A stretch of 19,315 nt of DNA from an uncultured Elusimicrobia bacterium (GCA_937916125.1 CALGGE010000091.1:1-19315); one strand, 5' to 3'; shown: positions 7,227 to 14,331, numbered from the stretch's first letter. Program-made: numbers and translations. The notes: generated by a model not told the origin, from the sequence alone.

Positions 7227-9212
7227 TTAACGTGTTATTGCAACTTTATATTTTTTTATTTTATCATTGGCTTTAACCATAACAATATAAACGCCGGGGG
7301 CGACATCCGAACCGTTATCATTTTTACAGTTCCATTTTATTCTTCCGGAAACAGTGTCATTAATCTCTATATATTCAACATCATTTGAAGAAAAAGTTTT
7401 TACAAGATTTCCTTTCATGGTAAAAACTTCCGCACTGAAATCCGTTGTCGATAGAGGAATGTTTGTTATATACATATACCCGTTTTTTGCAGGGTTAGGA
7501 TAAGAAAGTACATTTGATAAATTATCTACAATATTCTCATTGCCGTAAGCGAATGCCATATTTGAAGAACTTGACGTAATGCCTGAAATATTTATTCCCG
7601 AAGCGACGCCGTCATAACTTCTGCTGTTCGGAGAAGAAACACAACTGTCATTAAAAACGGTTAAGTTGCCGCTTCTGAAATAATCGGAATCCGAACCGCT
7701 GACATAAGGTTCGACAGCCAAATCATCCTGCGTCCACTCCGCTGTTCCGTCTGCTTCTTCTATATCTACAAGATAGTGGTAATAATTATAATTAATTCCG
7801 ATATTTCCATCCTGAGTTTCATCTATATGATAAATTAAAATTCCTCTTGTTGAACCCGGAAGACCTTTATCAAAACCGACAGATTGTCTGTTTTCCATTA
7901 AAAAATATTGTGTCGTAGGGAAACTTGAAGGCTTAAAAATATAAAATGCCGTACTGTCTGTGGCTGATTGCCCTATATAATTAATCCCGGTTATTGCTGT
8001 CTGAGGAGTTATCCAACCTAAAGTATATTTACACCAAACATCCGGATGAGCGGGCATCTTTCCGTCACTTCCGTTCCAACTTCCGCTCGCCATAACGGAA
8101 AATTCTCCCAAACCGGAACTTGAATAAGTAGTATCATATAAATCGGGAAGTCCAAAAAAATGTAAAGATTCATGACATATTACACCTATTCTGGTAATTC
8201 CCTCGTTTCCGTTATAACCTCTTCCTGCCGGTTCGGTATGATAACGATTGAAAGTTATGCCATCATGAACTGCAGCACTTCCTGTCGCTTCCGATAAATA
8301 CCACGCATGCGACCAAATATAATCTCGGTTAATTGGATAATTATATTCGGCACCACCACCTGCGTGAATTACGGTAAAACCTTCAGGCTCACTGCCTGAC
8401 CACAATGTGCTGAAATCATATACGGAATCCAATTGATTCAATGCATATTTTATTGCCTCTGCAAACCTTTGGCTTGAAGGATTTTCAGTCTCACCGTAAT
8501 AAGAATAATTATTCGGCAAAGTTACTATCGGCGACACTACCGAAGTATATTCAAGAGTCCCATAGGAAACTTCTTTAAAATAATCTCTAACCGAACCTAC
8601 CGCCCCGTCCTGACTGTAACCATGTGTATTAAACAATTTAAGAAACTCCTGCCGAATTTCATCTTCCGTGCTTGAAGAACTGAAAGGAGCTCTATCGGTA
8701 AATTTCAAATCGCTGAATTGAACCAATAAAACAAAATTGGTTTTTGTCCCGGTAGGAGAAACTACTTTTTGATTTTTCCCGTAATCGGAAGAACTTTTTG
8801 AAACGGATTGTGCGGAATTTAGACGTAATGAATTCTTCAATAGAGTTTTTTGTTGAAGCAAATCAAGATTCTTTCGTTTATCGGAAATCGTTGAAAGTTT
8901 ATAATCATCTTTTAAAGATTTTTTAATATTTAGTTTCTTGGGAGAAACTTTACCGACGATATGTTCGGACGGTTTCAAATCGCCGAAATTATTTTTTTGA
9001 GCATAAGTCCAATATTTGGAATCATTTTGAATAATCGTATAACCGTCGGAATCTTCCGTCCAATGGTAAAACTCATCGCCTCTTACATGTATTTTTATTT
9101 TTGTTCCGTCGGGCTGTGTTTCTTCTATAGGGTAAGGATAAGCCGGAACTGCCGAAAGTTTGGTTACTCCCATAAACAGGAAAGCCGATAATAAAATAAA
9201 ATATTTTTTCAT
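7227..9212 (-). CDS. Secreted M6-family metalloprotease with a FlgD-Ig/T9SS-like C-terminal domain
   Basis: 661 residues. A signal peptide (about 1-21, MKKYFILLSAFLFMGVTKLSA) is followed by a likely propeptide (to about 155). The zinc protease domain carries HESLHFFGLPDLYD: H347, E348 and H351 form HExxH, with D357 as the likely third ligand, the arrangement of immune-inhibitor-A-like M6 peptidases. GEFSVMASGSWNG and the downstream PAHPDVWCKYTLGW segment also fit M6. Residues about 565-661 begin YPNPA and contain IKWNCKNDNG..VAPGVYIVMVKA, ending in a basic strand. This is the FlgD-Ig/type-A sorting layout found on surface proteins exported by type IX-like systems. It starts 5 bp after the PorQ-like barrel gene, has no strong ribosome site, and is probably translationally coupled to it. 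Confidence 0.9.
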   Translation of the reverse strand: MKKYFILLSAFLFMGVTKLSAVPAYPYPIEETQPDGTKIKIHVRGDEFYHWTEDSDGYTIIQNDSKYWTYAQKNNFGDLKPSEHIVGKVSPKKLNIKKSLKDDYKLSTISDKRKNLDLLQQKTLLKNSLRLNSAQSVSKSSSDYGKNQKVVSPTGTKTNFVLLVQFSDLKFTDRAPFSSSSTEDEIRQEFLKLFNTHGYSQDGAVGSVRDYFKEVSYGTLEYTSVVSPIVTLPNNYSYYGETENPSSQRFAEAIKYALNQLDSVYDFSTLWSGSEPEGFTVIHAGGGAEYNYPINRDYIWSHAWYLSEATGSAAVHDGITFNRYHTEPAGRGYNGNEGITRIGVICHESLHFFGLPDLYDTTYSSSGLGEFSVMASGSWNGSDGKMPAHPDVWCKYTLGWITPQTAITGINYIGQSATDSTAFYIFKPSSFPTTQYFLMENRQSVGFDKGLPGSTRGILIYHIDETQDGNIGINYNYYHYLVDIEEADGTAEWTQDDLAVEPYVSGSDSDYFRSGNLTVFNDSCVSSPNSRSYDGVASGINISGITSSSSNMAFAYGNENIVDNLSNVLSYPNPAKNGYMYITNIPLSTTDFSAEVFTMKGNLVKTFSSNDVEYIEINDTVSGRIKWNCKNDNGSDVAPGVYIVMVKANDKIKKYKVAITR

Positions 9213-9217
9213 AAATA

Positions 9218-10123
9218 TTAAAAATCCGCCCTTAACGTAAACATATGAACATTACCCAAATCACCTTTCGGTAACCATGCATAGTCTATAAAAAAACCTT
9301 TATACTTTAAGCCCGCACCTAAAGTTAAGTTGGTAATAAAATTATTATTTGTTCCGTTGTGATTTTCCAAAGGTATAACATAACCGAACCTTAAAAAGAA
9401 AAGGTCGTCATATCGTTTCTCGCAGGCAAGTTTCAGTTCATATATTTCGTCATTGTAATAAGCGTCAAGCTGAGCTACGGCAAGCACGCCCTTTTCTTCG
9501 TCAACCTCGCCCGAAAAACCTAAATAAAAGTTGGTCGGTAAATCATATCCCGATACCTGCGGACCTAAATTATTGATACCGCTGCTTAAAAACATATTGT
9601 TTGTAATAAAATACATTCCGCTAAAACCGACGGCGTATCCGTCATAAGAAATATCGTCTATAGTCTGACTGACATATTTTAACGATACTCCGGAATACAA
9701 TCTTCTGCCGACTCTTGTTCCGTAAGCGATATTTAATACTTTTTCGTCGGGTGTAAAACTGCCTTTTTTTTCATAACTGCTACCTGATTCAATATACTTA
9801 TCTATCTTTCCGTAGTCGAAATAATAAAAAGCAAAATTGATGCCGGACTTTTCGTTAAGCATTAAGTTTACGTCGCCTACGCTGTATCTTGTATCTTCCA
9901 AATACACCGCATGGCTTAAAATAACGGAACGTTTCAAAAACGGAATTATTGAGGGGTTTTGTATCGCGGAATATTCTCCCGCAACGGTAGTATATGCGAG
10001 AGCACCGTCGTAAGCACAGGCCGGAAGTTGCAATATTTGAAACATCGTAGTCCCCGGACCTTTTGCCGCGACAATCTGACAAAACAGACTTAATAAAAAT
10101 AATGACAACAAAATTTTTTTCAT
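9218..10123 (-). CDS. PorV/PorQ-like outer-membrane beta-barrel protein
   Basis: 301 residues. A signal peptide (MKKILLSLFLLSLFCQIVAA) is cleaved near A20. The mature start GPGTTMFQILQLPACAYDGALAYTTVAGEYSAIQNPS matches in pattern the PorV/PorQ opening, in which a G..F-L-PxxAR-AAMGGAYTAV stretch is followed by A..NPAG (quoted in parts: TTMFQILQLPACAYDGA, AIQNPS). The rest alternates polar and hydrophobic residues as expected for about 14 strands, and it ends in Phe (TLRADF), the signal for BAM insertion. PorV escorts T9SS cargo and PorQ acts at the attachment complex in Bacteroidota. Here the barrel sits directly upstream of a protease with a sorting-like tail, which suggests a dedicated pair. 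The usual Arg/Met-rich 'ARAAAMGG' core is altered to CAYDGALAY, so the exact subfamily is uncertain. Confidence 0.7.
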   Translation of the reverse strand: MKKILLSLFLLSLFCQIVAAKGPGTTMFQILQLPACAYDGALAYTTVAGEYSAIQNPSIIPFLKRSVILSHAVYLEDTRYSVGDVNLMLNEKSGINFAFYYFDYGKIDKYIESGSSYEKKGSFTPDEKVLNIAYGTRVGRRLYSGVSLKYVSQTIDDISYDGYAVGFSGMYFITNNMFLSSGINNLGPQVSGYDLPTNFYLGFSGEVDEEKGVLAVAQLDAYYNDEIYELKLACEKRYDDLFFLRFGYVIPLENHNGTNNNFITNLTLGAGLKYKGFFIDYAWLPKGDLGNVHMFTLRADF

Positions 10124-10147
10124 TCCGTTCTTCAGCTGTTTGACTCT

Positions 10148-11041
10148 TCAACAAAAAAAACTTCGCGATTTTTCCAATCTTTCAAATACTTCTTTTATCG
10201 GGCGGACTTTATTCAATGTATAAAAATGTATTCCCGCAGCACCGCCTGCCAGAAGTTCTTCACATTGTTCCGTCGCAAATTCTATTCCGGCTTCAATAAC
10301 TTTCTCCTGATTGTCTTTTATCGGTTCAAATATTTTGTGAACTTTTTCGGGAATCGTCGCCTTGCAGTTCTCGCAGAATTTTACAAGCCCGTCATAAGAT
10401 GTTATCGGTAAAATACCGGGAATAACTCTGACATTTACACCCGCTTTCTTAACGGCATCGACATAATCAAAATACAATTTATTATCAAAAAACAATTGTG
10501 TTATAATAAAATCCGCACCGCAATCAACTTTATGCTTTAAAAATTTTATATCACTTTCTTTCGTCGGAGACAAAGGATGTTTTTCCGTAAAGCCCGCAAC
10601 GGCAAGACACAGACTGTCTTTATATTCTTTTCTTATATACGACACAAGTTCGCTTGAATATTTGTAGTTATCTATACCGGGAACTTTATGCGGTTCATTT
10701 TTCGGCGGATCGCCTCTCATGGCAAGAACATTTTGTATTCCTTTTGAAACTATTTTCTGCATTATTTGAGATATTTCTTCTTTCGTGTGCGATATGCAGG
10801 TAAGGTGTGCCATCGACGGAATACCGTAAGCTTTTTGAATATGTTCGACTATGGCAAGAGTTTTATCTTTATTTCCGCCGCCCGCACCGTAAGTACACGA
10901 AATAAAATCCGGTTTCAACAGAGCAAACTCCTTTAATATTTCGTGTATCAGCTTAATATCGCCTTCGGGCGTTTTCATCGGAAAAACTTCCAACGAAAAT
11001 GTTTTGTTTTTCTTTTTAAAAATTTCTGATATTTTATACAT
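10148..11041 (-). CDS. metF: Methylenetetrahydrofolate reductase
   Basis: 297 residues. It reduces 5,10-methylene-THF to 5-methyl-THF, the methyl donor for methionine synthesis, using FAD. The TIM-barrel family blocks are present: FSLEVFP with the catalytic-position E18, SCTYGAGGGNKDKT, AHLTCI, NVLAMRGDPP with D111, GADFIITQLFFDN, IPGILPI and GIHFYTLN. Length is normal. The ATG at 11041 fits the family N-terminus (MYKISEIFKKKNKTFSLEVFP in two parts). There is no ribosome site, and the -10 box ends only 9 nt upstream, so the mRNA is predicted to be leaderless. It is followed after 24 bp by the PorQ-like gene, and the four genes to 5980 may form one transcript. Confidence 0.96.
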   Translation of the reverse strand: MYKISEIFKKKNKTFSLEVFPMKTPEGDIKLIHEILKEFALLKPDFISCTYGAGGGNKDKTLAIVEHIQKAYGIPSMAHLTCISHTKEEISQIMQKIVSKGIQNVLAMRGDPPKNEPHKVPGIDNYKYSSELVSYIRKEYKDSLCLAVAGFTEKHPLSPTKESDIKFLKHKVDCGADFIITQLFFDNKLYFDYVDAVKKAGVNVRVIPGILPITSYDGLVKFCENCKATIPEKVHKIFEPIKDNQEKVIEAGIEFATEQCEELLAGGAAGIHFYTLNKVRPIKEVFERLEKSRSFFC

Positions 11042-11050
11042 GGTCTTATT

Positions 11051-11079
11051 ATTATACCATATTGAAAAAAAATCGACAA
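11051..11079 (-). promoter_or_regulatory. Promoter of metF predicting a leaderless mRNA
   Basis: On the minus strand TTGTCG (11079-11074), 17 bp, then TATAAT (11056-11051), with an extended -10 (TGGTATAAT). Only 9 nt (AATAAGACC) separate the -10 from the ATG, so transcription should start about 2-3 nt before the start codon. Confidence 0.7.
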
Positions 11080-11103
11080 GAAAAAAAATAGTACAAAGAT
11101 TAT

Positions 11104-11721
11104 TTATATTTTAAATAATTCCGGCTGTTTGCTGTTGAGCGGTGCGAAAGTAAGACGATGAATGGGACAAGGTCCGTATTTTTTAACAGCTTCAAGATGT
11201 GCTTTTGTTCCATAACCTTTGTGTTTTTCAAAACCGTATTCGGGATAGATTTTTGCGTAATCAAGCATAATTCTGTCTCTTGTAACTTTTGCCAATATCG
11301 ACGCTGAAGCTATACATGCACTTTTGGCATCGCCCGAAACTATCGCCTGTTGCCTGAAAACAATGTTCGGAATTTTATGATTGCCGTCAACAAGAACCAA
11401 ATCCGGTTTGACGGATAATTGTTCAAGAGCCTTTCTCATGGCAAGAAACGTCGCCTGCAAAATATTTATTTTATCGATAGTTTCTGCGTCAACTATACCG
11501 ATACCGTAAGAGAAGGATTTCTGTTTAATTTCATCAAACAAAACATCTCTTTTTTTGGGGGTTAATTTTTTGGAATCATTTACGGATTCTATAATGATAT
11601 CTTTAGGAAGGATAACCGCTGCCGCAACCACCGGACCTGCTAAAGGACCCCGTCCTGCCTCGTCAACACCCGAGACATTACTGAGTCCTTTATCGTAAAA
11701 AACTTTATCAAAAAGAAAAAT
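11104..11721 (-). CDS. rnhB: Ribonuclease HII, apparently started at ATT
   Basis: About 205 residues. RNase HII cuts at ribonucleotides embedded in DNA. The frame carries the active-site motif DEAGRG (D20, E21), then PLAGPVVAAAVIL, SVNDSKKL, DGN (D112), ILAKVTRD (about 142-149) and the C-terminal HKGYGTKAHLEA..YGPCPIHRLTFAPL. The only standard start in frame is a GTG at 11631, which would delete DEAGRG and cannot be right. The frame is closed upstream by TAG at 11754-11752, and in between there is no ATG, GTG or TTG. ATT at 11721-11719 has AAGGA 7 bases upstream and gives the expected N-terminus (FLFDKVFYDKG). The start is thus a rare codon, or a base is miscalled. Last gene of the rpsP operon; no terminator hairpin is visible after it. 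Confidence 0.9.
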   Translation of the reverse strand: MFLFDKVFYDKGLSNVSGVDEAGRGPLAGPVVAAAVILPKDIIIESVNDSKKLTPKKRDVLFDEIKQKSFSYGIGIVDAETIDKINILQATFLAMRKALEQLSVKPDLVLVDGNHKIPNIVFRQQAIVSGDAKSACIASASILAKVTRDRIMLDYAKIYPEYGFEKHKGYGTKAHLEAVKKYGPCPIHRLTFAPLNSKQPELFKI

Positions 11722-11740
11722 TTTCTTTTCCTTTAAAAAC

Positions 11741-12124
11741 TTAGTTTGCCGCTATTTCTTTTTCAACTTCTTGAGCCTGTTTTCTCTGTACTTCGGCAAT
11801 TCTTGCAGCTTTACCGGATAAATCTCTCAAGTAGTAAAGTTTTGCTCTTCTTACTTTACCTCTTCTGACAACTTCTATTTTATCAATTCTGGGAGAATGA
11901 ATAGGGAATATTCTTTCTACGCCTACACCGAAAGAAACTTTTCTTACGGTAAAAGTTTCGGTTAATCCCGTACCTCTTTTCTGAATAACAACGCCTTCAA
12001 AAGCCTGTATTCTTTCGTTTCCTCCTTCAACAACTTTGAAGAAAACTTTTACGGTATCTCCGGATTTAAACTGAACTTTAACATCTTTTTTCTGTGCTGC
12101 TTCTATCTGGTCAATAACTGACAT
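11741..12124 (-). CDS. rplS: Large-subunit ribosomal protein bL19
   Basis: 127 residues from the ATG at 12124. bL19 lies at the 30S-50S interface. Family blocks: FKSGDTVKVFFKVVEGG, RIQAFEGVVIQKRG, TFTVRKVSFGVGVERIFP, SPRIDKIEVVRRGKVRRAKLYYLR (in parts). The ATG has AAGGAG exactly 7 bases upstream. A TTG two codons earlier would sit almost on the ribosome site and is rejected. The C-terminal extension (AARIAEVQRKQAQEVEKEIAAN, in two parts) is longer than in E. coli (115 residues) but common. It lies between trmD and rnhB. Confidence 0.97.
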   Translation of the reverse strand: MSVIDQIEAAQKKDVKVQFKSGDTVKVFFKVVEGGNERIQAFEGVVIQKRGTGLTETFTVRKVSFGVGVERIFPIHSPRIDKIEVVRRGKVRRAKLYYLRDLSGKAARIAEVQRKQAQEVEKEIAAN

Positions 12125-12145
12125 CTTCAAACTCCTTAATTTATT

Positions 12146-12166
12146 AGCTTATAGCTTACAGCTTTT
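12146..12166. repeat. Heptamer tandem repeat between trmD and rplS
   Basis: Three head-to-tail copies of a 7-base unit: AGCTTAT, AGCTTAC, AGCTTTT. The array begins at the trmD stop codon and fills most of the 41-bp gap to rplS. It resembles in style the short repeats inside the U32 gene. Confidence 0.7.
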
Positions 12167-12882
12167 CAACTGTCTTTTTCAGCTTCTTTCAGCAGATCAG
12201 GTCTCCTCGTTTTTGTTCTCTCGTAAGACTGCTGCTTTCGCCATTTTTCTATTTCGGAGTGATTACCCGACAACAAAACTTCGGGAACACTCATATTTTT
12301 AAATCTTGCGGGGCGTGTATATTGAGGATAATCAAGCATTCCGTTATAAAAAGAATCCCGTTCTACGGAAACTTTATCTTGAACTACTCCGGGGAGCATT
12401 CTTGCAACGGAATCAATTAAAACCATCGCCGGTATTTCTCCGCCCGTCAAGACATAATCTCCAATAGATATTTCCTCATCTACCCAATTTAAAACCCTTT
12501 CGTCAACACCTTCATAATGTCCGCACAACAAAACTAAATGTTCGTATTTTGAAAGTGCTTTAACCTTTTTGTTATTTAAAATGTTTCCCTGCGGACTCAT
12601 ATAGATAACATAAGGTTTCTTATAAGGGTTCTTGTATAAACAATTTTTCTTTCTGACGCCAACACTTTTCAGCGTTAAGTAAATCGGTTCAACCTGCATC
12701 AGCATTCCCGGCCCGCCGCCGAAAGGTCTGTCGTCAACTTTTTTATGTTTATCTTTTGTAAAAGACCTTATATCTATACAATTTACGTCTAATATTTTTT
12801 TCTCTTGTGCCTTTGCCAGCAAACTGCATGTCAAAGGTCCGTTAAACATTTCCGGGAAAATAGTCAATATATCAATCTTCAT
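12166..12882 (-). CDS. trmD: tRNA (guanine-N1-)-methyltransferase
   Basis: 238 residues. TrmD makes m1G37 next to the anticodon and prevents frameshifting. The SPOUT/knot signatures are present: DDRPFGGGPGM (50-60), LLCGHYEGVDER (118-129) and EISIGDYVLTGGE (137-149). The C-terminal domain has LDYPQYTRP, LLSGNHSEIEKWR and RTKTRRPDLL. Its ATG lies inside the end of rimM (11-bp overlap), so the two are translationally coupled, as usual in this operon. Confidence 0.97.
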   Translation of the reverse strand: MKIDILTIFPEMFNGPLTCSLLAKAQEKKILDVNCIDIRSFTKDKHKKVDDRPFGGGPGMLMQVEPIYLTLKSVGVRKKNCLYKNPYKKPYVIYMSPQGNILNNKKVKALSKYEHLVLLCGHYEGVDERVLNWVDEEISIGDYVLTGGEIPAMVLIDSVARMLPGVVQDKVSVERDSFYNGMLDYPQYTRPARFKNMSVPEVLLSGNHSEIEKWRKQQSYERTKTRRPDLLKEAEKDS

Positions 12883-13207
12883 ATATTACGTATCCGAAAG
12901 GTTGAGAACTCTCCGGAATAGCAGCCTCTTCAAGCTTTACTTTAGTTCCGTAAATATCTATATAACCTTTAGGGAGAACAACAAAAATTTTCTTTTCCGC
13001 AATATCTACTTTGGACACAATACTCTTTAAAGCGGGAATAAGAACTTCCTGCCAATCGGACTTTATCGTCCAAACATCATTGTTGCCCGTCGTTATTACG
13101 TCAGTCAGCAAACCTAATATTTCTCCGTCTTGGTCATAAACTTCAAAGCCTAAAATATCGGCAACTTTCCAGCTTGTTTTAACGGAAGTTTTTTTTACGT
13201 TCTTCAT
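12872..13207 (-). CDS. rimM: RimM-like protein reduced to the PRC-barrel domain
   Basis: 111 residues, against about 165-180 for RimM. RimM helps mature the 30S head around uS19. Residues about 12-85 match the RimM C-terminal PRC barrel: W..ADILGFEVYDQDGEILGLLTDVITTGNNDVWTIKS (in parts: ADILGFEVYDQDGE, VITTGNNDVWTIKS), VLIPAL, VDIAEKKI and VLPKGYID. The N-terminal RimM domain, which normally starts VG.I...HGIKGE, is missing. There is no room for it, because the khpA stop is 3 bp upstream of the ATG. The tail (about 88-111) is unrelated to RimM as far as I can tell. Position between khpA and trmD is the normal rimM slot. No clear ribosome site; translation probably couples to khpA. Confidence 0.85.
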   Translation of the reverse strand: MKNVKKTSVKTSWKVADILGFEVYDQDGEILGLLTDVITTGNNDVWTIKSDWQEVLIPALKSIVSKVDIAEKKIFVVLPKGYIDIYGTKVKLEEAAIPESSQPFGYVIYED

Positions 13208-13210
13208 TTA

Positions 13211-13441
13211 CTATTCAACTATTTCCAAAGAAGTTCTCTTATCAAGTTTTGCAGATGCAGAATTCAAAATTATTCTGATAGCTTTTATAATTCTGCCCTC
13301 TTTACCGATAATTTTACCTCTGTCGCCTGCTGCAACTTTAAGTTCCAAAATGGTAGATTTTTCGCCGATAACTTCGTTTACATCTACCTGATCAGGATTG
13401 TCTACCAAAGATTTTGCTATATACATTATTAATTCTTTCAT
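13211..13441 (-). CDS. khpA: Small KH-domain RNA-binding protein
   Basis: 76 residues, the usual KhpA (YlqC) length. A single KH domain with the RNA-binding loop IIGKEG (GxxG at 46-49), followed by RIIKAIRIILNSASAKLDKR. KhpA binds RNA broadly, often with KhpB. AGGGAG-like GGAG lies 7 bases before the ATG. Its place between rpsP and rimM is the standard one. Confidence 0.95.
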   Translation of the reverse strand: MKELIMYIAKSLVDNPDQVDVNEVIGEKSTILELKVAAGDRGKIIGKEGRIIKAIRIILNSASAKLDKRTSLEIVE

Positions 13442-13480
13442 TTTTTTCTCCGTTTTAAAAATTTGTACTGCTTAAAAATG

Positions 13481-13738
13481 TTATTTTGCCGATTCTGCCG
13501 AAGGCTGTTGTTTTTTCAACAAACTTGCAACCGTATCGGAAGGTTTTGCACCTGTTTTCAACCAATAGTCCACTCTGTCCTGTTTCAAAGATAATTTGTT
13601 TTCTTGCAATACAGGGTCATACTGTCCTAAAATCTCAATAGGTTTACCGTTTCTTTTAGCTCTCTGGTCTATTGCAACCACTCTGTAATAAGCCCTTTTA
13701 GGTCTTCCTATTCTCTGTAGGCGGATCCTCACACTCAT
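13481..13738 (-). CDS. rpsP: Small-subunit ribosomal protein bS16
   Basis: 85 residues. Opens MSVRIRLQRIGRPKRAYYRVV, continuing with a typical IDQRAKRNGKPIEILGQYDP block and DYWLKTGAKPSDTV, all diagnostic of bS16. AAGGAG lies 8 bases upstream of the ATG. First gene of rpsP-khpA-rimM-trmD-rplS-rnhB. Confidence 0.98.
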   Translation of the reverse strand: MSVRIRLQRIGRPKRAYYRVVAIDQRAKRNGKPIEILGQYDPVLQENKLSLKQDRVDYWLKTGAKPSDTVASLLKKQQPSAESAK

Positions 13739-13800
13739 TTGTCTTTCTCCTTACCAAAATTTTGTCTGCAATAAAGGCTCTGCAAACATTTTATCGGAAG

Positions 13801-13829
13801 ATTGTATATATTTTTGGTTAATTTGTCAA
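13801..13829 (-). promoter_or_regulatory. Promoter of the rpsP operon
   Basis: On the minus strand TTGACA (13829-13824), exactly 17 bp, then TACAAT (13806-13801). The predicted leader is about 56 nt. It lies back to back with the plus-strand promoter at 13857-13885. Confidence 0.8.
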
Positions 13830-13856
13830 TAGAAAAAACGCTTTGAACTTTTACAG

Positions 13857-13885
13857 TGGAAAATTTTTTTAAAATATGTTAGAAT
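13857..13885 (+). promoter_or_regulatory. Promoter of the 138-residue membrane protein, predicting a leaderless mRNA
   Basis: An extended -10, TGTTAGAAT (TAGAAT at 13880-13885), has a weak -35 (TGGAAA, 13857-13862) 17 bp upstream. Nine nt (ATTGCAATC) lie between the -10 and the ATG, and there is no ribosome site. The geometry is the same as for metF. Confidence 0.5.
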
Positions 13886-13894
13886 ATTGCAATC

Positions 13895-14311
13895 ATGAAT
13901 GATAACCAAAAAGATAACGTTATAATGTTTTGTGCAATAATGATAGTAGTATCATTGTTGTTGGTAACCGTACGTTTAATAAACAAAAATTATCAAAAAG
14001 AAAAAATGTTGGAAATAGGCAAAGTGCTGTGTACGCAACTGATGAATGCCAGCATTACTTATTACCGTGAACACGGATATTATTTGGTAAACGACAGAGT
14101 TTCGTTTAATCACGACTATCCGTTTGACGCAAGAACGAATTTGTATTTTTCAACTTTTTCAACTTATCCCACACCAACGGGGAAAGAAGTTTTGTTATTT
14201 TTCGGAAGTAATGAAATGAAAAATTATGAATTGAGAGTAGTATTTGATAAATTTGCCGAAGCAACAAATTTAAAAAATGCGAAGATACAGGTACTTAGGG
14301 TGGAATATTAG
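13895..14311 (+). CDS. Single-pass membrane protein of unknown function
   Basis: 138 residues. A short polar N-terminus (NDNQKDN) is followed by one hydrophobic helix (about 9-28, VIMFCAIMIVVSLLLVTVRL). Then comes an amphipathic stretch ending ITYYREHGYYL, and a mainly beta-type soluble domain to the end. The order (N-terminal helix, then an amphipathic helix, then YYREHGYY) recalls type II/IV pseudopilins. There is no prepilin cleavage motif (G followed by FTLIE), however, so I do not call it a pilin. The soluble domain probably faces the periplasm. It is the first of two plus-strand genes, is bounded by its own terminator, and has an extended -10 promoter. Confidence 0.7.
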   Translation: MNDNQKDNVIMFCAIMIVVSLLLVTVRLINKNYQKEKMLEIGKVLCTQLMNASITYYREHGYYLVNDRVSFNHDYPFDARTNLYFSTFSTYPTPTGKEVLLFFGSNEMKNYELRVVFDKFAEATNLKNAKIQVLRVEY

Positions 14312-14331
14312 AAAAATCGCAAGCGATTTTT
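14312..14331 (+). terminator. Intrinsic terminator after the 138-residue membrane protein gene
   Basis: AAAAATCG (14312-14319 region) pairs with CGATTTTT (14324-14331) around a 4-nt loop CAAG, right after the TAG stop. The T run forms part of the stem, so it is short but well placed. Its T tract overlaps the next promoter's -35. Confidence 0.55.

Noticed and set aside
9855..10154. 99-residue minus-strand frame overlapping the PorQ-like gene
   Set aside because: A different frame of the same region; the overlapping gene has a signal peptide and barrel features, while this one is Arg/Cys-rich and featureless.
11104..11631. rnhB started at the GTG at 11631
   Set aside because: It would remove the DEAGRG active-site motif that is encoded in the same frame just upstream.
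12125..12130. TTG start of rplS at 12130
   Set aside because: It lies one base from AAGGAG; the ATG at 12124 has the proper 7-base spacing.
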